NCBI GenBank assembly: GCA_022510745.1
Contig: JAFLSY010000009.1
Span: 62,001 to 126,000 of the forward strand
Origin: Lachnospiraceae bacterium
GTDB lineage: Bacteria > Bacillota > Clostridia > Lachnospirales > Lachnospiraceae
Direction: 5' to 3'
DNA length: 64,000 nucleotides
Shown here piece by piece: positions 16,433 through 25,313 of this stretch. The notes under the pieces were generated by a model. It saw only the letters and a list, made by a program, of their open reading frames with translations. It did not search any database and was not told the origin of the DNA. The position numbers and the translations under genes are program-made. How positions within the stretch are numbered: the first letter of the stretch is position 1; each line of letters starts with the position of its first letter.

Positions 16433-17152
16433 ATGATTTGGTGGGTTATAGCTGCAATATGTGCATTCTTTGTGAAAGGGCTATGTGGGTTTGCCAATAC
16501 TCTTGTGTTCACAACAATATTAAGCTTTGGAAATAATAATATAAATATTTCGCCGGTTGAATTGATTTTAGGATATCCGTCAAACGCTATATTAGCTTTC
16601 AAAGAGCGGCGGTCAATCAAATGGAGTGTTTGTATTCCATTAGCAATTTTAGTTATTGTGGGCAGTATTCCCGGAGTATTATTTCTGAAAAATTCCGACA
16701 CAACTATAATAAAAATTATCTTCGGATTGGTAATTATCTGTATTGGAATAGAAATGGTTCTTAGGGAAATGCAAGCAAAGAAAATGAAACAATCAAAGGT
16801 AGTACTTGGGATTATTGGTTTTTTGGCAGGGCTGCTTTGCGGACTTTATGGGATAGGCGCATTATTGGGGGCCTACATGAATCGGGTAACAGATGATAGC
16901 CATTCTTTTAAAGCGAATATATGTGTTGTGTTTTTGGTGGAAAATTCGTTTAGAGTCATAATGTATTCAGTATTGGGGATTATCACATTTCAAACGATTA
17001 AACAGGTAATAGTTCTTATTCCTTTGATGCTTTTGGGATTAGCATTAGGAATGCTTAGCAGTAAAATTTTAGATGAAAAGTGGGTGAAAAAGATTGTCAC
17101 TATCATGCTGATCATATCCGGATTGGCATTAGTGATCAACAGTGTTGTGTAA
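16433..17152 (+). CDS. TauE/SafE family transmembrane exporter
   Basis: A 239-residue integral membrane protein with about seven to eight hydrophobic helices in two related halves, each opening with a Gly-rich segment: KGLCGFANTLVFTT near 14-27 and GFLAGLLCGLYGIGALLGAY near 125-144, the hallmark of TauE/SafE (DUF81) anion permeases. The family exports or imports sulfite, sulfonates or other organic anions in the cytoplasmic membrane. ATG 16433 begins directly with the first helix and follows a 23-codon frame by 4 bases; the ATG at 16388 has no Shine-Dalgarno and would add 15 hydrophilic residues. Converges with the minus-strand gene at 17183. Confidence 0.75.
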   Translation: MIWWVIAAICAFFVKGLCGFANTLVFTTILSFGNNNINISPVELILGYPSNAILAFKERRSIKWSVCIPLAILVIVGSIPGVLFLKNSDTTIIKIIFGLVIICIGIEMVLREMQAKKMKQSKVVLGIIGFLAGLLCGLYGIGALLGAYMNRVTDDSHSFKANICVVFLVENSFRVIMYSVLGIITFQTIKQVIVLIPLMLLGLALGMLSSKILDEKWVKKIVTIMLIISGLALVINSVV

Positions 17153-17182
17153 CTAAAACACCGCCAAATGCAGTAATTGCAT

Positions 17183-17731
17183 CTATTCATACATTACCCG
17201 GCTGCCAAGTTTTTGCACTACTGTATGATAGAACTGATCAAAATTGGTCATGAGGCTGTGGGCATTCAAAATTCTTTTTCCTTCTCGATTATAGAGTCGA
17301 ATGCGCCGTCCTGTTTTATTGACGCGTACCTTGCTTATTTCATACCAAGACAGGGTAAGATCCCTGCTGAACACTCTGCCGAGAATGAGTTTTTCTTGAT
17401 TGTAGTAAATATAATGCTTTCCCGATATCACTCCTAAAGCGATCAAAAAAACAGTGATGAGAAACATTAGAGAAAAAACTTCTATGATCCTCCCACCGGC
17501 CTCCTCCCACGCCGATTTGTCTAAAAACGTAATAGTGGCAATAAAGGCGGCAAACGCTATCATGAATATAGCCCATGCGTACACAAAAAAGTGTAAAAAA
17601 GGATTCTCTAAACATTCTGCCATTCCTGGATATTTAGGCGTTCTTCTTCCGAACAGAAAGCTCAGTAGTCCCGTCAGCAGAAGAACTCCCAATAAGATTA
17701 ATTTATCTGTAATTTGATATCCCATACTCAT
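17183..17731 (-). CDS. Membrane protein with C-terminal PH-like region
   Basis: A 182-residue protein. Helices lie at about 8-26 (LILLGVLLLTGLLSFLFG), 48-70 (FFVYAWAIFMIAFAAFIATITF) and 84-104 (VFSLMFLITVFLIALGVI). The last 75 residues (YNQEKLILGRVFSRDLTLSW, then VRVNKTGRRIRLYN and ILNAHSLMTNFDQF) look like a small bacterial PH/YcxB-type beta domain on the cytoplasmic face. ATG 17731, with GGAGAA 4 to 9 bases upstream, is preferred over the 64-residue-longer frame, which overlaps the neighbour. Function unknown. Confidence 0.65.
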   Translation of the reverse strand: MSMGYQITDKLILLGVLLLTGLLSFLFGRRTPKYPGMAECLENPFLHFFVYAWAIFMIAFAAFIATITFLDKSAWEEAGGRIIEVFSLMFLITVFLIALGVISGKHYIYYNQEKLILGRVFSRDLTLSWYEISKVRVNKTGRRIRLYNREGKRILNAHSLMTNFDQFYHTVVQKLGSRVMYE

Positions 17732-17774
17732 TTTCTCCTTTTTGCAGCATAATGCTTTTAGAAGCGTAATGCTT

Positions 17775-18359
17775 TTACAGCCGGCATACTGCATTTTGAT
17801 ACGATAATATTTCATGCAGCCTAAAGATAACAAAATCTCCTTCCTCCAATGTATACGGCGGATGGAACTTTTTGAATCTTTCCCGTTCAAGTATATATTC
17901 TTTAATTTCTTCTTCTGTATCAAAAAGTCCGTTGCAATTTAATTTGAATTGTGGAAAAACAAATGGAATCTCGTTATATACAGCAGAATAATTATCCCCT
18001 GCCGCATATGCGTAATCGTATCCGAGGAACTTCTTTTCCAGTCCCGAAACCTTCATTGTCGGATTCGGGACTTCCGATTCACAGAACAACAGCCTATATT
18101 GGATACCTCTCTTTATCGATTCTTCAATATATTTGTTTATGTAGTCCATGTTATTGCAGGCAGCAACCCAAGAATGTTCATCCATATTCCAGTATGTCTT
18201 ACCGATGTACTCATCATAGAAGGGTTCATAAAATGCAGACAACTGTTCATCATCATTAAAATACCAATTGCGGCCCGTATTTTCGCTAAAACCACTGCCA
18301 TCTATTCCTTTATAGGAATTATCAACATATTTTTGAATCACGATTCCATTTACATACAT
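17775..18359 (-). CDS. Hypothetical soluble protein
   Basis: A 194-residue protein with many Tyr, Trp and acidic residues (YFNDDEQLSAFYEPFYDEY, YDYAYAAGDNYSAVYNEIPF, then PYTLEEGDFVIFRLHEILS). No signal or membrane segment. The length and pattern suggest a cytoplasmic immunity-like or uncharacterised Clostridia protein; I do not recognise a family. The start ATG 18359 has AAGGGTG 8 bases upstream; the TTG two codons earlier is too close to it. It lies 43 bases before the membrane protein at 17731, so the two are probably cotranscribed. Confidence 0.6.
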   Translation of the reverse strand: MYVNGIVIQKYVDNSYKGIDGSGFSENTGRNWYFNDDEQLSAFYEPFYDEYIGKTYWNMDEHSWVAACNNMDYINKYIEESIKRGIQYRLLFCESEVPNPTMKVSGLEKKFLGYDYAYAAGDNYSAVYNEIPFVFPQFKLNCNGLFDTEEEIKEYILERERFKKFHPPYTLEEGDFVIFRLHEILSYQNAVCRL

Positions 18360-18499
18360 AAACAATCACCCTTCAGTCCCTTATTTCCTGTATTTTTTCT
18401 GCACCTGTTTCTTTCTGTTTCATAATACCATGCTTCTTAAAATAGTCAACTTTTATACAGACTTTGTGTCATAAAGGGAGCGTGTGTATAACGTAAAAG

Positions 18500-20215
18500 T
18501 TATTGTGAAACAGTAAATAACGAATAAAACAATCCATGTTTGCCTATTAAATTATCAAAAGTACCTCGCTCTGCTACTTCTCCCCGGTGCAAAACAATGA
18601 TTTCATCGTATTTCCTTAACACGCTTTCGTCCAACCTATGGGTTACCATGATACGTGTAATATCTTCCATTGCTAAAACAGAGTTCATGATACCGTTCGC
18701 TGTTATTTCATCCAATGCAGCAGTAGCTTCATCCATTAGCAAAACAGATGTGTTTCTCAGTAGTGCTCTGGCAATGGAAATCCTTTGTTTTTCACCGCCG
18801 GATAAAGCACTGCCGTTTTCACCGCAAATATAACCCTCACCGTGACTGGTAATTAACTCTGAAAGACCTGCCTTGAAAATAGCTAACTGTATATCAGTAT
18901 CCGAGAAATCTTTGTAAAGTGTAACGTTATTATAGATGCTATCGTTAAATACAAATACACTTTGCCCCACAAGCGATATCGTCTGAAAAAGCGAATCAGG
19001 ATGAATATGCCGTAGTTCAGTCCCATCGAACATTATACTACCTTCATAATTGTCATATGTTTGCATGATAAGATTTAGTAAGGTTGTTTTGCCTGAACCG
19101 GAACCGCCAACAATTGCGTATTTCTTTCCGGGTGAAAAATCAAGATTAATGTGGTGTAAAATCTCTTTTTCATCTTCATAACCGAACGACAGATCACGGA
19201 TAGAAATGCCATATGTCAGGGTATGAGGAATCTCTTCTCCGTTCACTTCTTCATGCTGGGACAAGAAATCTGACAATTTATCTATTATCGCTATCGCCGC
19301 CTTTCGATTTGCAAGAAGTGCAGGTATTCTTTCTATTGGCGAAATGACAAATGTGACCAACTGCAAAAAAACTAAAACAATTCCCGGCGTAATTCCGGTT
19401 CTTGATACAGCCATCCATGCGCCAATTACAAAAACACCAAGCCGCATAATTACGCTGGCTGCGGTGCTGAGTAGATTAACATTTTCCTCTGCATATCTTC
19501 TGGTGTACTTAATATTTTCGATTTTTCTGTTATCTGCTTCAAATCGCTTCTGTATTTCTATTTCGGCACGAAAACTTTTTATAACCGGGAAGCCTGAAAG
19601 TATATCCTTTATGATTTCAACATAGCTGGCATTCCCCTCCGAAACTTTTTTCTCCGCCTCAGCCAGTTTTTTTGCAGGCGGGAGGGATACGATGATCGGC
19701 AAAATGGAAAGTAATACTGCTACAAGCGTTAAAACCGGACTATACCATAACATTAGTAGGAGTGCCCCGACAAAACTGACGCTGATGTCAACTACAGTAA
19801 GAATACTATCAAGATAGTAGTCCTCAACCGAGCGCATATCATTTGTTAAAGCGGATATTAGCTTACCCGTGTTTTCATTGGAGAGTGCGCCTATTTTCTT
19901 ACTTAATATTTTTTCGAAAATGCTAGCCTTGTATTGTACCATTGCTGTTTGAATAAATTTTGGTCTTGCCGTACGGTAAATGAAATATGCAATTATAAAA
20001 ACCACAAAAGTGATAATAGCAATCAGTGCTATAAAAATCAGTGATGTAGGGTCGTTACCTGCCGCTATGTCAATGATTTTTTGAAGCAACCAAGAAACTA
20101 CTAAGTTATATACACTAAGGACTACCATAGAAAGGATTGCAACAATAAGCCATATTTTACTATGCAAAAATAGTTGATGTTTTAATTGTTTTCTATTATT
20201 AACCTGTTTTCTCAT
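18500..20215 (-). CDS. ABC transporter, fused permease and ATPase (exporter type)
   Basis: A 571-residue half-transporter. The N-terminal six-helix transmembrane domain spans about 15-310 and the nucleotide-binding domain about 335-571, with Walker A GGSGSGKTT, Q-loop SLVGQSVF, signature LSGGEKQRISIARA, Walker B VLLMDEATAALD and H-loop VTHRLDE. It is the MsbA/LmrA type that exports drugs, lipids or peptides as a homo- or heterodimer. The true start is ATG 20215 with AGGAGG 7 bases upstream; the longer frame reads through the leader terminator. The leader with its terminator (20255-20297) suggests attenuation control, as in antibiotic-responsive transporters. No partner half-transporter lies adjacent. 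Confidence 0.9.
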   Translation of the reverse strand: MRKQVNNRKQLKHQLFLHSKIWLIVAILSMVVLSVYNLVVSWLLQKIIDIAAGNDPTSLIFIALIAIITFVVFIIAYFIYRTARPKFIQTAMVQYKASIFEKILSKKIGALSNENTGKLISALTNDMRSVEDYYLDSILTVVDISVSFVGALLLMLWYSPVLTLVAVLLSILPIIVSLPPAKKLAEAEKKVSEGNASYVEIIKDILSGFPVIKSFRAEIEIQKRFEADNRKIENIKYTRRYAEENVNLLSTAASVIMRLGVFVIGAWMAVSRTGITPGIVLVFLQLVTFVISPIERIPALLANRKAAIAIIDKLSDFLSQHEEVNGEEIPHTLTYGISIRDLSFGYEDEKEILHHINLDFSPGKKYAIVGGSGSGKTTLLNLIMQTYDNYEGSIMFDGTELRHIHPDSLFQTISLVGQSVFVFNDSIYNNVTLYKDFSDTDIQLAIFKAGLSELITSHGEGYICGENGSALSGGEKQRISIARALLRNTSVLLMDEATAALDEITANGIMNSVLAMEDITRIMVTHRLDESVLRKYDEIIVLHRGEVAERGTFDNLIGKHGLFYSLFTVSQ

Positions 20216-20254
20216 TTGATTTCCTCCTGTCATCTCAAGATTGCCATATCTCCA

Positions 20255-20417
20255 CAAAAAATTCGGCCGCAAGGAAAGAAATTCCCTGCGACCGAATAAT
20301 AGGTCATAGCTATCCAAAAGGGCATGCCACACCATATAATCAGTGAAAAGAATATCTACTTTCCTGCGAAACGGCATGACAAACAAACGGATATAACCAC
20401 CGAAAAATCACTATCAT
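20255..20417 (-). promoter_or_regulatory. Attenuator leader of the ABC exporter gene
   Basis: On the minus strand an intrinsic terminator (stem 20261-20276 with 20282-20297, 14 of 16 bases paired, followed by a U-tract at 20260-20255) lies 40 bases before the exporter start. Upstream, ATG 20417 opens a 25-codon frame (MIVIFRWLYPFVCH, ending at TGA 20340-20342), a candidate leader peptide, though without a clear Shine-Dalgarno. A repeat GGTC/GACC beside the terminator could form an alternative fold. The layout resembles antibiotic-induced leaders of resistance genes. The rest of 20418-20549 is AT-rich with nothing identified. Confidence 0.55.
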
Positions 20418-20549
20418 GCCAAATGTCTTTTAGCAGGAAATGTAAATCATCTTTTCACCTCTTCCACTTATTTGTGTTTTCAATATATCATATATATTTT
20501 TATTTTTCAATATAGTTATTTCTGCGACATAGAAAAGTGTCGAAATATC

Positions 20550-21044
20550 TTATGCCTCCTGCCCATTGAACAACCGCCCCGCATACTTCTTCAGCGCAAA
20601 TAAAAGTAGCATACCCAATACACCGCAGGAAATGATTTCCCCGATGGTCACGGTAATGAAATTAAACCAGAGGGGCCGCAGTCCGTAGGCAAAAAGCAGG
20701 ACGGGCGGAATGATAACGGCGTTGGATACAATGGGAGGTATCGGCGCCAGCCATTTGTTTTGGCGCAGCTTATAGGTAAGCAGGGCGCCGATCAATGTGG
20801 CGAGGGAACCGAAAATAATGTCGGGCAGGGCACAGCCGGTGAGAAGATTGGACAGCAGGCAGCCTGCAAACAGTCCTGGTATGGCAGCAGGAGTGAAATA
20901 GGGTAGAATAGTCAGGGCTTCCGAGAAGCGTACCTGAATATTTCCGGATGCGATGCCGAGGGCATTGGCAATAAAAGTCAGCACCACATAGAGGGCAGCT
21001 ATCATAGCTGCCTGAGTCAGAAACAGAACTTTCTTTTGATTCAT
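20550..21044 (-). CDS. queT: QueT family queuosine-precursor transporter
   Basis: A 164-residue membrane protein with five to six helices. The conserved opening LFLTQAAMIAALYVVLTFIA, the segment VRFSEALTILPYFTPAAIPG and the motif GCLLSNLLTG match the QueT (COG4708) ECF-type substrate-binding component, which imports preQ1 or queuine-related bases through an energy-coupling module encoded elsewhere. Length fits the family (about 160-170). A riboswitch-like structure precedes it. Start ATG 21044 has AAGGAG 8 bases upstream. It lies downstream of bioY on the same strand; both are ECF S-components. Confidence 0.85.
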   Translation of the reverse strand: MNQKKVLFLTQAAMIAALYVVLTFIANALGIASGNIQVRFSEALTILPYFTPAAIPGLFAGCLLSNLLTGCALPDIIFGSLATLIGALLTYKLRQNKWLAPIPPIVSNAVIIPPVLLFAYGLRPLWFNFITVTIGEIISCGVLGMLLLFALKKYAGRLFNGQEA

Positions 21045-21046
21045 TT

Positions 21047-21120
21047 TTATTCTCCTTAGTTTTGTTTTTTAGCCGCCAACAAAGGCGGTTCGGTGAGGAT
21101 GGTTTCGAACTCACCGCAGT
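21047..21120 (-). promoter_or_regulatory. preQ1-type riboswitch candidate upstream of queT
   Basis: On the minus strand a 7-bp stem CGGTGAG/CTCACCG with a 12-nt loop (+ coordinates 21091-21116) is followed by a hairpin CCGCC/GGCGG (21073-21088), then an A-rich tail CTAAAAAACAAAACTAAGGAG-like that contains the ribosome site (20 bases: TAAAAAACAAAACTAAGGAG). A hairpin plus an A-rich tail pairing back and covering the Shine-Dalgarno is typical of preQ1 sensors, and queT is their usual client. Class I, II or III cannot be decided by eye. Confidence 0.55.
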
Positions 21121-21190
21121 AGCTATCATAGCATAGTCGAAAATAAAAGACAAGATTACTTTCGTAATCTTGCCCCGGCAATTCGGTTTT

Positions 21191-21748
21191 TTACACTAAA
21201 TTCGCCCGGATCAGTGCCCGGTGCAGGGGAATTCCTACTAAAAGGGCAATTACCATTTTACATAGGTCGGCGGGAATGTAAGGGATGACAGCCAGCCAAA
21301 GAGCCTCATAAAAGCTTACATGCATCTGAAAGGCCAGCATGATCGTACCGAAAAGATAGCAGACCGCACTGCCTAAAATCATGCCGATCAGACAGAGATA
21401 CCAGTTCTGCCATTTAGAGGCAAATCTATCAATAAAAAAGCCAGCGATAAGGGCAAGAAATATATAGCCGATGATATAGCCGCCCGTGGGTCCGAAGAGC
21501 TTGCCTGCACCGCCGGAAAATCCTGAAAAGACAGGAAGCCCGACCAGACCTAGAAGAATATAGATCAGACAGCTGATAGTGCCTTTTACCATACCCAGTG
21601 CAAAAAGGGAAAAATAGATCGCTAAAAATCCCAGTGTAATGGGTACAGGACTGAAAGGCAGGGGAATGGAAAAGGGGCTCATAATACAGATTACAGCGGT
21701 CATTAATCCAATCAAAGAAAGAGATTTGATATTAGTGTGCTGTTTCAT
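21191..21748 (-). CDS. bioY: BioY biotin transporter S-component
   Basis: A 185-residue membrane protein with six helices. The motif FGPTGGYIIGYIFLALIAGF near 86-105 is the BioY signature, and the opening LSLIGLMTAVICIMSPFSIP and the loop PVPITLGFLAIYFS are also conserved. BioY captures biotin with high affinity, alone or with the shared ECF module (EcfA/A'/T). The start ATG 21748 has AAAGGA 9 bases upstream. It sits 207 bases downstream of prs with its own candidate promoter and dyad. Biotin import suggests a biotin auxotroph or scavenger. Confidence 0.9.
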   Translation of the reverse strand: MKQHTNIKSLSLIGLMTAVICIMSPFSIPLPFSPVPITLGFLAIYFSLFALGMVKGTISCLIYILLGLVGLPVFSGFSGGAGKLFGPTGGYIIGYIFLALIAGFFIDRFASKWQNWYLCLIGMILGSAVCYLFGTIMLAFQMHVSFYEALWLAVIPYIPADLCKMVIALLVGIPLHRALIRANLV

Positions 21749-21768
21749 AGTCGTATCCTTTCTATGTC

Positions 21769-21796
21769 AATATGTTTAATAGTAAACCTGAGACAA
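21769..21796 (-). promoter_or_regulatory. bioY promoter with dyad operator
   Basis: On the minus strand TTGTCT (21796-21791) and CATATT (21774-21769) are 16 bp apart. The perfect dyad GTTTA-ATAG-TAAAC (21774-21787) fills the spacer, the position expected for a repressor such as BirA, although the dyad does not match the classical long-spaced BirA site. Confidence 0.4.
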
Positions 21797-21862
21797 GAAT
21801 GAGTATACAATCTAATACACATAATGTCAACCGGGAAAATAAATAAGTTAACAATTTGGATA

Positions 21863-21896
21863 AATAAAAGGCATCGAACATGGTAGTTCAGTGCCT
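21863..21896 (-). terminator. Terminator after prs
   Basis: On the minus strand AGGCA-CT-GAAC ... GTTC-GA-TGCCT forms a stem (+ coordinates 21869-21896) with a 6-nt loop, followed by TTTTATTTA. It lies 60 bases after the prs stop and separates prs from bioY. Confidence 0.55.
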
Positions 21897-21955
21897 CTCT
21901 GGATATAATAAAATGTCGTTTGATAAAAGATTGCTGAAGAAATCCTCGCCTATAT

Positions 21956-23143
21956 TTACTGCAGCTCACCGGCACGATATTTCGTAACGATGCTCTGAAT
22001 CCTCTCATTGGGATTTAAGAGATCACTGATGGAGGAATCGTGATTTAAGGTATCAATGATATAGGCGATATATTTGCTCATATCACAGTTGATATACCAG
22101 TCACGCTCCAGTAATTCCGGTGTCTGATATACCAGATTGGTAGTAAGGACCTTGGTAATGATGCCATCCTTTGCGGCTTGATCGAACTTGTCCAATCCGC
22201 CTGTAAAGAGACCGAAAGTAGCAAACACAAAAATGTTCTTTGCTTTTCTCTCCTTTAAGGCAGCCGCTACTTCCAACACGCTTTCACCGGAGGAGATCAT
22301 ATCGTCAATGATGATCATATCCTTGCCTTCCACGCTGGACCCTAAGAATTCATGGGCTACAATGGGATTGCGTCCGTTCACGATCTTGGTGTAGTCACGA
22401 CGTTTATAGAACATACCCATATCTAAGCCCAGCACGTTGGCTATATAGATGGCTCTGGACATACCGCCTTCATCGGGGCTGATAACCATCATATGTCCGG
22501 AATCTATCTGCAGATCCGTTACATGGCGCAGCAGGCCTTTGATGAACTGGTAAGCCGGCTGTACGGTCTCAAATCCGTGCAGAGGAATGGCGTTCTGCAC
22601 TCTGGGATCGTGGGCATCAAAAGTAATGATGTTGTCCACACCCATCCGCACCAGTTCCTGCAGGGCGAGCGCACAGTCCAAGGATTCTCTGGAGGTTCTC
22701 TTATGCTGACGGCTTTCATAGAGGAAGGGCATTATGACGGTGATCCTTCTGGCTTTGCCGCCTACTGCCGCAATGATTCTCTTTAAATCCTGATAGTGGT
22801 CGTCGGGGGACATATGGTTTTCATGTCCGCAGAGAGAATAGGTCAGACTGTAGTTGGCGACGTCCACTAACAGATATAGGTCGCAGCCACGTACCGATTC
22901 TAAGATCATGCCCTTGGCTTCGCCGGAACCAAAACGCGGTACTTTGGCACCCAACAGATAGGAGGGGCGTTGATAACCAGAAAAAGCAAGACTGTTCTTA
23001 TGCTCGCTTTCCCTCTCAGTTCTCCATTTTACCAGATATTTATCAATCTGCTCCACTAAAGGACGGCAGCCCTCCAGAGCGATGATTCCCAGTGTACCCA
23101 CGGGGATGGTTTCCAAATTGCGTTTTTCTTCACGATTAGCCAT
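21956..23143 (-). CDS. prs: Ribose-phosphate pyrophosphokinase
   Basis: A 395-residue cytoplasmic enzyme that makes PRPP from ribose 5-phosphate and ATP for purine, pyrimidine, NAD, His and Trp synthesis. The pyrophosphate/PRPP loop is MIIIDDMISSGES near 290-302, the flexible catalytic loop is RRDYTK, and ITVIMPFLYESRQHKR carries the ATP-binding arginines. It is longer than the classical 310-320-residue enzyme, with extra N-terminal and C-terminal segments, as in a Clostridia-specific paralogue, and the catalytic motifs are kept. It starts at ATG 23143 and lies 42 bases downstream of the helicase-loader gene, so it may share that transcript. Confidence 0.9.
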   Translation of the reverse strand: MANREEKRNLETIPVGTLGIIALEGCRPLVEQIDKYLVKWRTERESEHKNSLAFSGYQRPSYLLGAKVPRFGSGEAKGMILESVRGCDLYLLVDVANYSLTYSLCGHENHMSPDDHYQDLKRIIAAVGGKARRITVIMPFLYESRQHKRTSRESLDCALALQELVRMGVDNIITFDAHDPRVQNAIPLHGFETVQPAYQFIKGLLRHVTDLQIDSGHMMVISPDEGGMSRAIYIANVLGLDMGMFYKRRDYTKIVNGRNPIVAHEFLGSSVEGKDMIIIDDMISSGESVLEVAAALKERKAKNIFVFATFGLFTGGLDKFDQAAKDGIITKVLTTNLVYQTPELLERDWYINCDMSKYIAYIIDTLNHDSSISDLLNPNERIQSIVTKYRAGELQ

Positions 23144-23185
23144 GAGATAAAATCCTCGCTTTCTTCAAGTAAGATTGTGTGAATG

Positions 23186-24142
23186 TTATATATTTTTGCA
23201 GGCCCGGATATCGGGACCTGACAGTTTGCGAAAAGTAAAGTTACTGGTGAGACGGGAAAAAATACGGTCGGAATAACGGGCCTTGATTTCTTCCAGACTT
23301 AAGTTAGTGGATATCAGAATGGACTTCTTCCGCAGCTGCCTTTCATTTAGAAAAGAAAAGAACTGGGAATTGGTAAAGCTGTTTGAAAGTTCCGTGCCCA
23401 AGTCGTCAATGATCACCAGGTCGCAATTGTACAAATCCTCATAAGTCTTGTAGAGCATTTCTTTGTTTCCGGTATCAAAAGAGTATCTGGAAAGCAGATT
23501 GAAAAGGCCGGAAGCGGAAAAATAAATGACGGAATAGCCCTGATTTAACATTTCACAGGCAATACAGTTGGAAAGAAATGTCTTGCCGGTGCCCACTTCT
23601 CCGTAAAACAGCAGATTCCGATATTCGGTTTGAAAATTCTTTATAAAGGAAAGACTGGACTCCACAGCTTTTCTGAAATTATCCAGATCATTATCCTTGT
23701 AGTATTCATAGGACAGTGCGGAAAAATTCTCGGTAGATAAAAGTTCCTGTAAATTGCTCTGAGTGTACAGCATACGGGTGATCTGCTGACTAAAGCAACA
23801 GCAGCGTTGCCCGTCCACATAGCCGGTATCACGGCACTTGGGACAATCGTACACAGGTTCCAGATAATCGGCAGGAAATCCTGCCTGAGTGAGCAGAGCT
23901 GTCTTTTTCACGGCAAGAGCGGCAAGCTCCTCGCGATAGGCGCTCATAGCCTGCTCGTCCCCATTAAGCAGGCGCTTTCCGTAGGCCACGGAAAGAGAGG
24001 CTACCGCATTGGAAGCCTCTTCATAAGCGGGACAGCAGCGAAATACTTCGGCCCGGCGACTTTCCATAAGCCGCCTGTTCCTTAGCTGTCTGGCATCATA
24101 ATCTCGTTGTATGGCGTCGTATTGGGCGTTTGTTAAGCTCAC
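23186..24142 (-). CDS. DnaI/DnaC-type helicase loader ATPase
   Basis: A 318-residue AAA+ protein. A zinc-binding-like cluster (CPKCRDTG at 100-107, CCC at 114-116) precedes the ATPase core with Walker A GEVGTGKT (181-188), Walker B VIIDDLGTE (near 240) and sensor/arginine-finger region RIFSRL. This is the layout of DnaI/DnaC-like proteins that load the replicative helicase. The gene starts 11 bases after the dnaD stop, the usual dnaD-dnaI pairing of Clostridia, so both proteins likely act together in primosome assembly. A coiled-coil-like N terminus (residues 8-45) may contact the helicase. Confidence 0.85.
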   Translation of the reverse strand: MSLTNAQYDAIQRDYDARQLRNRRLMESRRAEVFRCCPAYEEASNAVASLSVAYGKRLLNGDEQAMSAYREELAALAVKKTALLTQAGFPADYLEPVYDCPKCRDTGYVDGQRCCCFSQQITRMLYTQSNLQELLSTENFSALSYEYYKDNDLDNFRKAVESSLSFIKNFQTEYRNLLFYGEVGTGKTFLSNCIACEMLNQGYSVIYFSASGLFNLLSRYSFDTGNKEMLYKTYEDLYNCDLVIIDDLGTELSNSFTNSQFFSFLNERQLRKKSILISTNLSLEEIKARYSDRIFSRLTSNFTFRKLSGPDIRACKNI

Positions 24143-24153
24143 GTCAATCTCCT

Positions 24154-25176
24154 TTATTTACTGAGCAGTTTGGCCTCCAGTTCCTCAAAGTCATAGTCTC
24201 TCTGAGAAAACTGGTTGAAACGATTGTTGCCGGGCCCGGCAGACTTTGTCTGACGGCGTTTCTGATACAACTCGTCAATACGCTGAATGTCCGATTTGCG
24301 GTGCACGTTTTCTTTTTTCCAGCTGCTTAAAATGCCCTCCGCATATTCGAAACGGTGTCTGTCCGTAGCCATTACGGTACGCTCGCAGGCCTCGGTAATA
24401 ATGTCGGTGGAAAAACCGTACTCCTTGATCCAGCGGTTGATATATTCTAACTCCTTTGAGGTGGGGGCATCGTTCTTGCCAAGCTCCTTCATAATGGTAT
24501 AGACGGATTTATCATATCTGGAGGCAAATTTCTCTGCCTGCTTGGGGGTAGAAATACCTGCCTGAGCCCAGTTCAAGGCCACGGCTTCTATGTACTTAAA
24601 ATTCTTCTTGCCTTTTTCCACGCAGTATTGAATCAGATAGTCGATCAAATCGTCGGAAAAATGCAGGCAGTCCGAAAAGTAGAGAATGGACTTTAATTCA
24701 CTGGCAGTCAGAGGACGGCCGATATAGATTTCTGCCACGCATAAAAGCTGGGAGGTGGAGGCGTTGTCTTTAAAGCAGCGTAAATCTTCGGCTGAATAGG
24801 AAGGTTTGGCGTAGGGGTCCTCCTCCTGACGGGGCACAATGGATACAATGGGAGCGGGCGTGGTGCTTTTCTGAATATCGCCGCCAAGTTCTTTTAAATG
24901 AATGCCGGTCAGTGTCTTGGACTCATCAAAATCCAGAGACAGCAGCTGCATTTTCTCCCAATACTGCAGAGCGCGCATAACATCTTTTTCCGTATGATTA
25001 AATTTGTCCGCAATTTCGGACACGCTGGTAGGAAGGTTGGCGCCCATCATACGCAGCAGATAAAGATATACCTTTATCTGTGCGTCATTCGCATCTTTCA
25101 TGTACTCATCGATAAATTTGTTGGAGAGGACGGTGTTCTCTACACAGTTCTCCCGGTAAATTAAAAAATTCCCCAT
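24154..25176 (-). CDS. dnaD: DnaD-domain primosome protein
   Basis: A 340-residue protein. The N-terminal winged helix (about 15-100: FIDEYMKDANDAQIKVYLYL, NHTEKDVMRALQYW) is the DnaD/DnaB DDBH1 oligomerisation region. Two DDBH2-type DnaD domains follow, ending in YIEAVALNWAQAG and YAEGILSSWKKE, the YxxxIxxxW motif that binds single-stranded DNA and DnaA-bound complexes. It acts in replication initiation and restart before helicase loading. It starts at ATG 25176; the upstream 308 bases hold the DnaA-box-like cluster. Operon with the loader gene. Confidence 0.85.
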   Translation of the reverse strand: MGNFLIYRENCVENTVLSNKFIDEYMKDANDAQIKVYLYLLRMMGANLPTSVSEIADKFNHTEKDVMRALQYWEKMQLLSLDFDESKTLTGIHLKELGGDIQKSTTPAPIVSIVPRQEEDPYAKPSYSAEDLRCFKDNASTSQLLCVAEIYIGRPLTASELKSILYFSDCLHFSDDLIDYLIQYCVEKGKKNFKYIEAVALNWAQAGISTPKQAEKFASRYDKSVYTIMKELGKNDAPTSKELEYINRWIKEYGFSTDIITEACERTVMATDRHRFEYAEGILSSWKKENVHRKSDIQRIDELYQKRRQTKSAGPGNNRFNQFSQRDYDFEELEAKLLSK

Positions 25177-25313
25177 AACTTCTCACACCTATTCTATATG
25201 CCGCAGTTCATTCCCATCCGGCAATTTGACAAGGACAAGTATAGCATATTCTTTTTAAAAAAGGAATAGGCATTCTGTCCCAAACTCCCATAAACACTGG
25301 GCTTGCGGATTCC

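Noticed and set aside
20340..20417. Firm call of a leader peptide for the exporter
   Set aside because: No Shine-Dalgarno and no known stalling motif; kept only as a candidate within the leader entry.
21091..21116. tRNA T-arm-like sequence (GGTTTCGAACTCACC)
   Set aside because: No acceptor, D or anticodon arms around it; fits the preQ1-type leader hairpin better.
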